A stretch of DNA of 14,791 nt. It comes from Russula earlei. Its lineage: Eukaryota > Basidiomycota > Agaricomycetes > Russulales > Russulaceae. The translations under genes were made by a program, and so were the position numbers. Where the stretch lies: assembly GCA_025769875.1 (NCBI GenBank), contig JAGFNK010001111.1:1-14791 (forward strand). The letters are read 5' to 3'. The notes under the pieces are model-generated. The model was not told the DNA's origin and ran no database searches. It worked only from the letters and a program-made list of their open reading frames with translations. Each line of letters opens with the position of its first letter. Position 1 is the stretch's first letter. Below are positions 8,132 to 14,791 of this stretch, piece by piece.

Positions 8132-8870
8132 CACCTCCCCGGTCCTATCTATCCTATACACCTCACCCATGCTACACAAAGCTAAGAACTGGAACCGAGC
8201 AATGTTAGCCATGTACATAGACAACGGTGCCATCTTCGCGTGCAGACCAGACTGGACATCAATTGAGGAAACACTCTGCACACGATACACAGACTGCACC
8301 AACTGGCTAAACAAAGCAGGGCTAAATGTAGAACCTGAAAAAACGGAAGTGTTGTTCTTCTGAAAGCGAGGAGAGAAAACAGAACCACCCAGCTATGTCC
8401 ATCTCCCAATCCCTTCTCATAACACTTACTACAGAGTCACAGCAGCCAACACGATTAGGTACCTTGGCTTCTTCTTCAACACACACCTCAAATGGACAAC
8501 ATGTTGACTACATGTGTAACAGAGCAAGGGCCTTGCTCAAAGCCCTACAGCTACTAGGCAACTGTCAGGGGGCTGGAGCAAGCAAAGTGGCAGCGCATAT
8601 ACATTGCCATCTGCCTCCCCATGCTAACGTATGGACACCAGCTTTGGTACACAGGCAAACAAGTTACATTGGTAAGGAAACTACAAGTAGTACAAAATGA
8701 AGCAGTAAGGATCATAGCTGGAGCCTTCCGCACAACCCCAAGAGAACCCCTACATCAGCTACTAACCATCTTCCTGATGAAGATACGGCTGAACAAACTC
8801 TCCAATAACGCAGCATTGAGGCTTCACCATACAATGATCGACAGCCAATTGCAATGAAGACTAGGGGGAG
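8132..8870 (+). pseudogene. LINE ORF2 reverse transcriptase, C-terminal half and thumb
   Basis: Across the LTR site, motif B continues as TSPVLSILYTSPML. Motif C follows as AMYIDNGAIFA: the first aspartate is at 8220-8222, while the position of the second aspartate of the usual YxDD box is asparagine (AAC at 8223-8225). Next come LNKAGLNVEPEKTEVLFF and a TGA at 8361-8363. The thumb follows in shifted frames: RYLGFFFNTHLKW, then MLTYGHQLWYTGKQ and VQNEAVRIIAGAFRTTPREPL (about 8620-8750). Stops and frameshifts break it in at least three places. The D-to-N change is either lineage-specific or an inactivating mutation. Confidence 0.85.
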
Positions 8871-9181
8871 CCTGGTACCGTCAACCAGACAACACTGACA
8901 CCTTCCCCTCATCAAACAGCCAACAAGCGAAAACCACCCTAAGATTGCTAGCAAGCCGTACACCAGCAAACAGCCCCCGCATAGAGGCTTTCCCGAATCT
9001 CCCAACAGGCGCACCAGACTGGAACGGACGCATCACAATAGAAACAGGTGGACCTAACTACACAGAAACGTGCCAAAACCAAACCAAACAAAAAGCAACG
9101 ATAATGGTACTCTGCCGCACTGGATCAGCCATCAACATTTACTGCAACGGAGTCAAAACTAACAAGGACCGTATGGATGAC
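8871..9181 (+). pseudogene. LINE ORF2 connection region and start of RNase H
   Basis: A frame open from about 8945 to the MULE border reads through a linker to SAINIYCNGVKTNKDRMDD. This is the first RNase H strand, where the usual catalytic aspartate of the (T)DGS motif is asparagine (AAC at 9146-9148). The domain is cut by the MULE at 9182 and resumes in the same frame at 12049. A stop at 9209-9211, inside the MULE, ends the frame. Confidence 0.75.
9173..9181. repeat. MULE target-site duplication, left copy
   Basis: atggatgac here and atggacgac at 12040-12048 differ at one base. MULEs make 8-11 bp duplications, most often 9. Removing one copy restores a continuous RNase H frame, which supports this border. 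Confidence 0.75.
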
Positions 9182-9282
9182 AGTTGCGTACTTTTAGTGG
9201 TGGTTAGATGATCAAAAATTACTATAAAAGGTGATTGGGTCGGCAAGATAATCGGGGCTTCAATCACGCGTGTAAATGACAC
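9182..9282 (+). repeat. MULE left terminal inverted repeat
   Basis: It pairs with about 11937-12039. The most conserved part is 9222-9270. It contains the subterminal inverted pair GTGATTG (9231-9237) and CAATCAC (9261-9267), also found in the right end and in the remnant at 2050-2086. Confidence 0.8.
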
Positions 9283-9783
9283 CAAAGTATTTTCTAAATC
9301 ACTTATTTAATGACTTATTTATTATGTATCTTGAAAATAAATTACAATACAAATAAAGATTTTCTATTGTAAGGATCAGCAGAAGATGAGGCCACTAGAA
9401 TAGGTGGCGGTGCGAGTCTGAAGGGACATGGTGCAAGGGAGGCGGTGGCATCTGAGGGAGGGGGGTTCCGAGGGGGGTTCCGAGGGAGGGGGGTTTGAGA
9501 CGGCGGTTCCCCGAGGGCACGTGCGCGCATTCGCGCGGCAGATGTTGCATCAGGCTTGGCATGCTTGCCCGACCGTTGCCCCCGGTGTATGGATCATCGT
9601 GAACATGGCGGCGCTTTCCCTTAGCAATGCCAATGCTTTGCGCTGTAAGTCCCCGCGCGTCGGGGAGACTGGTCCGTTGTTTTGGGCCCCGTTTGACACC
9701 CATACGCTGGCTGTCCTGTCCACGTATGCTGATTGGGCGCAATTACCTCCTTATTGGGTAAGACCTTGAAACCTTGAATTATA
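9283..9783. other. MULE 3' region with an unexplained G+C-rich segment
   Basis: Positions 9283-9360 are AT-rich. From about 9395 to 9770 the sequence is G+C-rich and open on both strands: plus 9428-9769 (113 codons) and minus 9395-9742 (115 codons). It contains a tandem pair of a 12-bp unit (9460-9483) inside a G-run cluster (9456-9493) and a perfect GTAAGT splice-donor-like site at 9645-9650. Neither translation matches a family I know. It may be a captured host fragment or element-specific sequence. Confidence 0.5.
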
Positions 9784-10361
9784 TTAATTGCGGCTGCCAA
9801 ACTGTATTTGGCAGCCGGGCAGCCTCGACAATCTCCGCTGATTGATTAGTATCCTCAAGCCTAGATGCAGATCGCGTGATAATGATATGATCTCCTGTGA
9901 GAGAGATACTAGGCTCTCCCTTGGCCTGGTGGATGGGGATGGTGGGTCAGGGGATCTATTTGCATTCTCTGTGGGAGCTTTTTGGGTGCTCTCTTCAGGA
10001 CAGAGGTGGGGAAAGTGGATGTAGATTGCTGCAATGTGTTTGCAGAATCTAATCCGTGGATAATCTGTGCAATCACAAGTCGACTTCATCAGATCGATTG
10101 AGTAAAACTCGCCGGACGGGATTGTGAAGCGACGTGAAAGCAGATCTCATGAATTGCAAAATGAATCTTGTGATATGCTCTGGCGGGCAAAAGTTTCCGA
10201 CGCCTGTCAGCCGCCAGGTCCCGACCATGAGCCCGACTTGCTGACGTTCGTGCCTGTTTTGGTAATACGGCACCATTCGATGCACTAGCACAAATAAGAT
10301 TCGATCGATCCGCCGATTGCGCTTGCCATCGAGCCAGTGTGATTTGAGGACGTGATGATAT

Positions 10362-10410
10362 CTAAAAAATGATTAAGTCATCTTATCTTTGGATCAGTTG
10401 GAACACATAC
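10362..10410 (-). other. Predicted intron 3 of MULE transposase (49 bases)
   Basis: Donor GTATGT at 10410 and acceptor TTTTTTAG ending at 10362. Joining gives GAG GC/A TAT CAT, so EAY continues in frame to HHVLKSHW, as in related transposases. Confidence 0.75.
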
Positions 10411-10855
10411 GCTTCGATCAACATATTTGTGTCCCCTTCCTCAAAGATATGCCGATTTTTCCGGAAAACCATGGACCACATATGCACCACAGGCATCCAT
10501 TCACACCCAAGGTAGTTCACAAAACTTTGTGGGACCTGAGGATCAGTGGAGATCTCCTCCCAGATTTGCAGAAAGTCGGCCTGATCATCTGTATGTACCC
10601 ATCTCTTGATCTTATCCCACAGATCAGGAAATTGGTTGTATTGAAGTGTGATCGCATCGTGCGCAACACGTGCCATTTGCAAAGCCATATCCGACTTCCC
10701 GGATAAGCAATCTTGAGGGCGGCAATCTGCGGCATCACGATCTGTCATAATAATAGATGGCCGGATAGCCGGACTGGCATCCCTGACCCAACGGACAAAA
10801 AAGGAAATTGTGTCCATTGTTCCATTGGATGCCAGCATCCAGGCAACAGGCACAC

Positions 10856-10906
10856 CTATCCGGAAAAGGTAAGCAGCTAAATTGACATTTAGTAAATATT
10901 ACGCAC
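10856..10906 (-). other. Predicted intron 2 of MULE transposase (51 bases)
   Basis: Donor GTGCGT at 10906, branch-like CTTAC and acceptor GATAG ending at 10856. Splicing joins WDHWGHG to VPVAWMLASNG in frame, the continuous sequence expected of the MULE core. Confidence 0.75.
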
Positions 10907-11276
10907 CATGTCCCCAGTGATCCCACGTGATCATGGTAAATAATAAAAAGTCCGGATATTGAGTAATATTATGAGTTGCGTCAATACCGATGAAGCCGTT
11001 CCCGAGGCGCGGAATGCCTCCATTTGGAAAGGGGTCTGGATGCATAACACATATGCATCCTCCTGCAGATTTGACTGAGATGGGGCACTGTGCAGCCTAT
11101 CTTTGTAAAATACGTATTTTCATCTCTCAATCTGTCCAACCAGAGCCTGGTGGAGATGGCATCCTCTGGATGCAGCCTGATATTGTTATCTTCAATTTCC
11201 GGGCCATGCGGCTCACATCCCGAAGGAGATGAATGGTCTCGGCTGCCATGGGCGACGAATCCTGAATATCGCATAC

Positions 11277-11326
11277 CTTTCAATTCATTAGGTTAGCGAT
11301 TAAAAATAAATTCAATGCACACTTAC
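11277..11326 (-). other. Predicted intron 1 of MULE transposase (50 bases)
   Basis: Donor GTAAGT at 11326, branch site CTAAC (11296-11292) and acceptor AAAG ending at 11277. The frame does not pass cleanly across the junction: exon 1 ends with TA, which with the next G forms a stop. A small indel at the junction is likely. Confidence 0.65.
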
Positions 11327-11936
11327 TATTTCCGTGGATCAACCTTCCTTGACAACAAGGATCTAATTTTATCACGCGCTACGCGTGACATTCGTGTGTA
11401 AGCGAGATTAGCAATTCCAATTTCATGGTCATGCTCGCTTGCGTATTGTCCGAATGGTAGGCACATCCCGTATGATTTGATGACTATTGGCAACGGCAAC
11501 CCGTCTTCTTGATCTGGATCTCCGTGTGCGATGGGGTGCTTCTTTACAAACGAAGCTCCTCCGGATAGTTGGCGGGAACAGACGAAAACTTTTTTTGTCC
11601 ATCCCTGCCCATGCTCGGTGCTGGATGTAATCAATTCAATTGCATGAGCCAGTTCTTCTTGCTGGCGCCACATGTCAAAAGGCTGCTGTCGGCCATTCCA
11701 TGGGGTATCCGCCGTGCTCCGGTCATAATTAAAATCTCCCCTCTTTCCAGAATTGGCAATGATCTTTGAAGGGGCATGCGTGAACTTTAAACGTTGTGTT
11801 GTGCAAGGGGCGCTGGGCGGCGGAGTGGCGGATGGAGCAGATGGGGCGGATGATGCGGCCAATTGGAAACGGGATAACATTTGTTTTTGATTTGGTAGGG
11901 AAAAAGGTAAGTAGTTATGCTACTGTTAACTCGCTT

Positions 11937-12039
11937 ATATGTGTAATTTAACGCGTGATTGAACCCCAATTCTCTTGCCGACCCAATCACCTTTTATGGC
12001 AATTCTTGATCATCCAACCCACCGCTAAAAGTCAAAGCT
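11937..12039 (-). repeat. MULE right terminal inverted repeat
   Basis: The reverse complement matches 9182-9282. This is the end next to the transposase start codon and is also the end preserved in the truncated copy at 2013. The internal pair GTGATTG/CAATCAC is at 11955-11961 and 11984-11990. Confidence 0.8.
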
Positions 12040-12048
12040 ATGGACGAC
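12040..12048. repeat. MULE target-site duplication, right copy
   Basis: atggacgac, one mismatch to 9173-9181. It supplies the ATG that makes the downstream frame look like a separate gene. Confidence 0.75.
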
Positions 12049-13041
12049 AATCAAATCGGCGCAATAGCATCAGTACTATACAAAGATGGGAAAGTATGGG
12101 GACACAAAGAACGAGCCCTTGGAACAACAGTAACAGATGAGAACACACTCACGCGCTCCCTCACAACTGGACTAGAAGTCCTTTCGGACTACCTTGACTC
12201 GCGAACGATGCCAACACCCATGGTAGTTCACATATGCCTACCAATGCACGCTGCCACCAAACAAACCATCAACCCCAAACCACACAACGAACAGGAAACA
12301 GCCCTATGCCATCTGACACAACTAGGTGAGATCTTATCAACCCACCCTCAAATGAACATAAAACTGCTCTGGCTTCCCAGAGATATAGCACCAATGGAGT
12401 ACCAAACAGCCAAACACCTAGCCACCCACACTGCACGCACTGCACCTGCCGGAAGAAACACAGACCCCATGTCACTATGTGAACAAAGGAAGAAACATGA
12501 GAAGGAGGCAGTAGCAGAATGGGAGAAGGCGTGGCACAAAGCACCATGCACCTCCCTCACCTACCGCACAGCCCTCACCAGACCGCCAGATGGAAAACCA
12601 CATCCCACCACCATCACACAAAAGAGGCGAGAAAAAACAAACACAGGAAGGCGCAACGCTAACCCACAAAACCACAGAACAGAACAACAAGCTAAGTTCC
12701 CCAGACTAATCACCTCCACTCTTTACCGCTTCATCACAGGACACGCCTTCACCGGGGAGTACACACAACGCTTCCACCCAAGGCACACCCCCACACAAAT
12801 TGCCTGCCAATGTGGCAAAACCCCCCAGACAGTCAAGCACGTGCTCCTGCTCTGCCCGATCTATGATGATGCACGCCGAAGACATCTGTCTACAAGAGGC
12901 CGCCCATGGAACATCACTCAGCTGTTCAACCACCCCAAGCGGATGCAGAGCACGCTACACTTCTTCAAAGAAACTAAAGCATGCCTCAGACCAAGAGAAC
13001 TTTGGGACCCAGGAGGAGCAAGGGAGAGGGAGGATGCATAA
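12040..13041 (+). pseudogene. LINE ORF2 C-terminus: RNase H remainder and zinc knuckle
   Basis: This 333-codon frame is open from the MULE border to the TAA at 13039-13041 and is the longest intact stretch of the LINE. It continues the RNase H domain in the frame left at 9181: QIGAIASVLYKDGKVWGHKE, a helix with LTTGLEVLSDYLDS, VHICLPMHAATKQTINPKP, and LLWLPRDIAPMEYQTAKHLA, which corresponds to the last RNase H motif. The C-terminal part has TLYRFITGHAFTGEY and a CCHC-type knuckle CQCGKTPQTVKHVLLLCP (about 12805-12858), typical of LINE ORF2 ends. The usual acidic RNase H residues seem replaced, so the domain was probably degenerate or inactive. It is not a separate gene: its ATG belongs to the MULE duplication. 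Confidence 0.85.
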
Positions 13042-13223
13042 CATCCCATAACCACCAACCATGACCACCACACACTACACCCTAATGCTGCCATACGCCC
13101 TAGTGGACTACATATAACCCACATCACCTAATCACAATATGTCGCTACATAGCCCGTGACCACCTCTGTATCACGTCATATGTGCTGTGGTATACAAATG
13201 TGGATTCAAAAAAAAAAAAAAAA
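13042..13223 (+). other. LINE 3' UTR and poly(A) tail
   Basis: About 165 bases of AC-rich 3' UTR follow the ORF2 stop, then 16 A residues (13208-13223) before the right duplication. LINE reverse transcription starts from this 3' end, so the tail marks the first-copied terminus. Confidence 0.85.
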
Positions 13224-13235
13224 GTGTGGAGTAAC
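13224..13235. repeat. LINE target-site duplication, right copy
   Basis: gtgtggagtaac, identical to 2581-2592 and directly after the poly(A). Confidence 0.9.
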
Positions 13236-13830
13236 ACATGATTTGTAAAAAAAACTTTTCTACTGTCTTTTCATGAACTGCCTACCTCTCCCCCACTATG
13301 ATACCATTTTGAAAGTAATAACTACATGTACATCCATCCAATGTAAGTGAAGTGTAAAGAATGTACCAAAGAGGAAGTTTTGGTATGCCATTGTGTCATT
13401 GGTGTTGTCCACTGCGTTGCATTGTCATTGTGTCATTGCCACTGTCATCATCGGCACCACCATCTCTCCCTATGAGCAGTGGCTTGCAGGTGGGGTGGTG
13501 GTGCTGTGGTTGGAGGCAGGTGGTGTGTTGTCCATTATCATTATGGGGCCTTGGAGCTGGTGATCCTGGTTGCTGGTCAGAGTTGGCAGTCCTGTACTCC
13601 CATATCACCCCCCTGTCCACCACATGAGCAGTGGCTTATGGCAGTGGTTGGGTGTGCTGTCATTGTCAGTGCCATTCCACCCATGATCCACCCCATGAGC
13701 AGTTGCTCATGAGACTGGGGCAGCTGATGGATTGTCATGGTGTCCTGGCACTATCCAATGCTATTGTAGGGTCATAAGATGCTATCCACCCAGCAAGTAG
13801 TCATGTGTGATGTAGATGTTGAAGCTATAG
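13236..13830. other. Non-genic region with short degenerate repeats
   Basis: Low-complexity sequence rich in GGTGG, CATTGTC and CCACC words, with no supported gene. ATGAGCAGTGGCTT occurs at 13472-13485 and 13624-13637. A third, related copy at 13695-13710 forms a palindrome (ATGAGCA, GT, TGCTCAT). Open frames here (13361-13627 plus, 13396-13623 minus) are low-complexity and resemble nothing known to me. Confidence 0.5.
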
Positions 13831-13838
13831 AATGAGAG

Positions 13839-13862
13839 CTCAGTCTTGTGTATAAAAGACTG
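13839..13862. repeat. 24-bp direct repeat, copy 1
   Basis: The 24 bases beginning CTCAGTCTTGTGTATAAAAG are identical at 13947-13970. The unit contains TATAAAAG and an inverted pair, AGTCTT/AAGACT. Nearby, CTATAGAATGAGA is also repeated (13826-13838 and 13883-13895). Confidence 0.75.
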
Positions 13863-13946
13863 TATTGGTTAGTTATCTAATCTATAGAATGAGAACTATG
13901 TACAGTATTAGCTATAAAGAGAGCTATAAAGGAATGTTGTACTGAC

Positions 13947-13970
13947 CTCAGTCTTGTGTATAAAAGACTG
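13947..13970. repeat. 24-bp direct repeat, copy 2
   Basis: Identical to 13839-13862. Here the inverted pair is longer: CCTCAGTCTT (13946-13955) and AAGACTGAGG (13964-13973) form a perfect 10-bp stem around GTGTATAA. Confidence 0.75.
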
Positions 13971-14003
13971 AGGGAAAACAAACGATAACTAAATTTGAAT
14001 TAT

Positions 14004-14400
14004 TTACATGTACGGTCTGGGTTGTCCGTTCACACGGCACTTAGCGGCTGCACGTCCAACAGTAGAGGTGGGTGCTGGGTGGTTGTGAGGTGCTGGGGTC
14101 TGTGCAGTGCCTGCTTCAGTGGGTTGGGGAGTTAGTGTGACATGAGATGAATTTGGGGGAGTGTAGGTGCATACCATGCAGGTATCTTGCTTCTTGGGTC
14201 TTCATCAAAGACAAGCTGATACCCCTCTACTATGATTGTGCAGCCAGTAGGAATCCACCTTACAACATGTATAGGAGACTGAGGAGAGAGGAAAAAAAAA
14301 ACTCCAGTTTGCTCTTAATGGACAAGTTCAGGGACCTTGTGCTGGGTTGCAGGAAAGTAGCTCAGTGGACTCATCAATGAGACCAGTGACATGCTTATGT
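14004..14400 (-). pseudogene. Decayed coding region, unassigned (C-terminal part)
   Basis: Minus-strand frames here look coding but are broken. From high to low coordinates: VTGLIDESTELLSCNPAQ (about 14335-14390); then, after a T-rich stretch with an acceptor-like TCCTCAG (about 14281-14287), VVRWIPTGCTIIVEGYQLVF and DEDPRSKIPAWYAPTLP (about 14170-14265). A one-base shift at a run of five C (about 14154-14158) leads to a Pro/Thr-rich tail ending GRAAAKCRVNGQPRPYM and TAA at 14006-14004. I do not recognise the family. A transposon protein or a lost host gene are both possible. The coding claim rests on amino-acid composition and frame continuity only. Confidence 0.4.
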
Positions 14401-14791
14401 TTATGTACATCTTTTGAGGGTCACAAGAGAACAAAACTATTCAATCAAGTAGGAGGGAGGGGCTTTGTGAGATCTGATTTGGATATTGAGTTGTGAAGAG
14501 TTGGGGTGGGTGTTGATACAGTTGACAATGATGATGATGATGCTGGGGTATGCAAATTGTTGTGATTCCTGACTGCGAGTGAGCTTGATCACAAGTGCAT
14601 GAGGCTGAGTGAGGGATCCCCTCACTTGACACATATACCTAGAACTGTTTAGCATCTCTGAGTGGAACTAGTTATTTACACTCAGTTCATACCTAGTCTA
14701 GTTAATTAACGTAGACATTGATTGGCTCAACTGATGTTCTGTCCTTGGATACCATTCATTTACCTTCTGCCTACTTAAATGAGTAGATAGT
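14401..14791. other. Right edge, no supported gene
   Basis: Overlapping minus-strand frames at 14437-14655 and 14441-14632 contain a trinucleotide (ATC) run that gives Ile or His repeats. They could be an upstream part of the decayed minus-strand gene, but nothing identifies them. Confidence 0.35.

Larger units (their letters stand above)
9784..11880 (-). pseudogene. MULE transposase (introns and multiple frameshifts)
   Basis: Read from the ATG at 11880: a Ser/Pro-rich N-terminus; ANSGKRGDFNYD; a zinc-binding DNA-binding region with FVCSRQLSGGASFVKKHP and YASEHDHEIGIANLAYTR; a helical block MAAETIHLLRDVSRMARKLK; LHPEDAISTRLWLDRL; the MULE core with first aspartate in GIDATHNITQYPD, then VPVAWMLASNG, second aspartate in IIMTDRD, the C...H segment WLCKWHVLRTMRSHF, and the glutamate in EEGDTNMLIEAY; then HWLDGKRNRRIDR; finally the SWIM finger CDC...CKH (about 10020-10075). 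Three short introns are predicted (11326-11277, 10906-10856, 10410-10362). Frameshifts occur near 11650-11700, 11195, 11118, 11000, 10730, 10665 and 10080. All catalytic residues are visible, but no single frame encodes them. Such enzymes cut and paste the element at its inverted repeats. Confidence 0.85.
9182..12039 (-). mobile_element. MULE (Mutator-like) DNA transposon, both ends present, inactive
   Basis: The 2,858-bp element has about 100-bp terminal inverted repeats (left about 9182-9282, right about 11937-12039). Both begin AG..., pass through an ACTTTTAG block and a GATGATCAA block, and share ATAAAAGGTGATTGGGTCGG and CAATCACGCG. It carries a transposase gene on the minus strand with the family signature (DDE catalytic core and SWIM zinc finger), which reads inward from the right end. 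Between the left repeat and the gene is a G+C-rich segment (about 9400-9770) of unclear origin. It sits in the LINE RNase H domain. Frameshifts in the transposase make it non-autonomous now. Confidence 0.85.
2593..13223 (+). mobile_element. Tad-like LINE retrotransposon, full length but nested and decayed
   Basis: The element is bounded by a perfect 12-bp duplication and ends in 16 A residues. The order of parts is: short C-rich 5' UTR, gag-like ORF1 with zinc knuckles, ORF2 with APE endonuclease, reverse transcriptase, RNase H and a C-terminal zinc knuckle, 3' UTR, poly(A). That order is typical of the Tad/I group of non-LTR elements. A solo LTR (7166-8126) and a MULE (9182-12039) interrupt it; without them and their duplications it would be about 6.8 kb. 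The sense strand is markedly rich in A and C throughout, unlike both insertions. The many frameshifts show it is dead. The clade is inferred from domain order. Confidence 0.9.

Noticed and set aside
11326..11880. A stand-alone 184-residue host protein on the minus strand
   Set aside because: It starts just inside the MULE right end, is followed by an intron and the MULE catalytic core, and matches the transposase N-terminus also found at 2177.
12040..13041. A separate intact 333-residue gene starting at ATG 12040
   Set aside because: The ATG is part of the MULE target-site duplication, and the protein continues the RNase H domain from 9181 in the same frame, so it is the LINE ORF2 C-terminus.
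2593..13223. RIP-type hypermutation as the cause of LINE decay
   Set aside because: Damage is mainly frameshifts, and the bias is toward A and C on one strand, not the C-to-T/G-to-A pattern with high TA content expected for RIP. It would need dinucleotide counts to exclude fully.
13396..13627. Protein-coding genes in the region right of the LINE
   Set aside because: Frames on both strands are low-complexity (His/Gln/Asp-rich or Cys/Trp/Gly-rich) products of simple GGTGG/CCACC sequence.
1..14791. CRISPR array, tRNA or rRNA genes
   Set aside because: No regularly spaced repeats, cloverleaf-like sequence or rRNA core segments were seen on reading both strands.

Overview
The window looks like a chromosomal segment of a basidiomycete fungus, probably an agaricomycete. 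This is inferred from the last exon of a fungal-type IRE1 gene at the left edge, a small secreted-protein gene with a 60-base intron, ~50-base introns with CTAAC/CTTAC branch sites in a transposase gene, and a Tad-like LINE with CCHC zinc knuckles. No bacterial or phage genes are visible. I do not see a new defence or metabolic system; the content is a nest of dead transposons beside two host genes.

Layout. Positions 1-171 are the C-terminus of IRE1 (KEN RNase domain). Positions 172-1408 hold no gene I recognise. A TATA box at 1409-1415 precedes a likely two-exon secreted-protein gene (1569-1973). Forty bases later a truncated 5' end of a Mutator-like element (MULE) begins (2013 to about 2390), with the start of its transposase gene. 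A short non-genic spacer then leads to a LINE.

The LINE runs from 2593 to 13223. It is bounded by a perfect 12-bp target-site duplication (2581-2592 and 13224-13235) and ends in a 16-base poly(A). Two later insertions interrupt it. The first is a 961-bp solo LTR (7166-8126, TG...CA ends, duplication TCACC) that landed in the reverse transcriptase between motif B and the catalytic YxDD box. The second is a complete but broken MULE (9182-12039, minus-strand transposase, ~100-bp terminal inverted repeats, 9-bp duplication with one mismatch) that landed inside the RNase H domain. Without both insertions and one copy of each duplication the LINE would be about 6.8 kb: ORF1 (gag-like, zinc knuckles), then ORF2 (APE endonuclease, reverse transcriptase, RNase H, C-terminal zinc knuckle). 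Both LINE ORFs and the MULE gene carry many frameshifts, so all are pseudogenes.

To the right of the LINE (13236-14791) lies simple, repeat-bearing DNA with two copies of a 24-bp TATA-containing repeat, and a decayed minus-strand coding region (14004 to about 14400) that I cannot assign.

The order of events can be read directly. The LINE came first, then the LTR and the MULE inserted into it. The order of those two is not determined, nor is the age of the upstream MULE remnant, although that remnant keeps a reading frame that the complete copy has lost locally.
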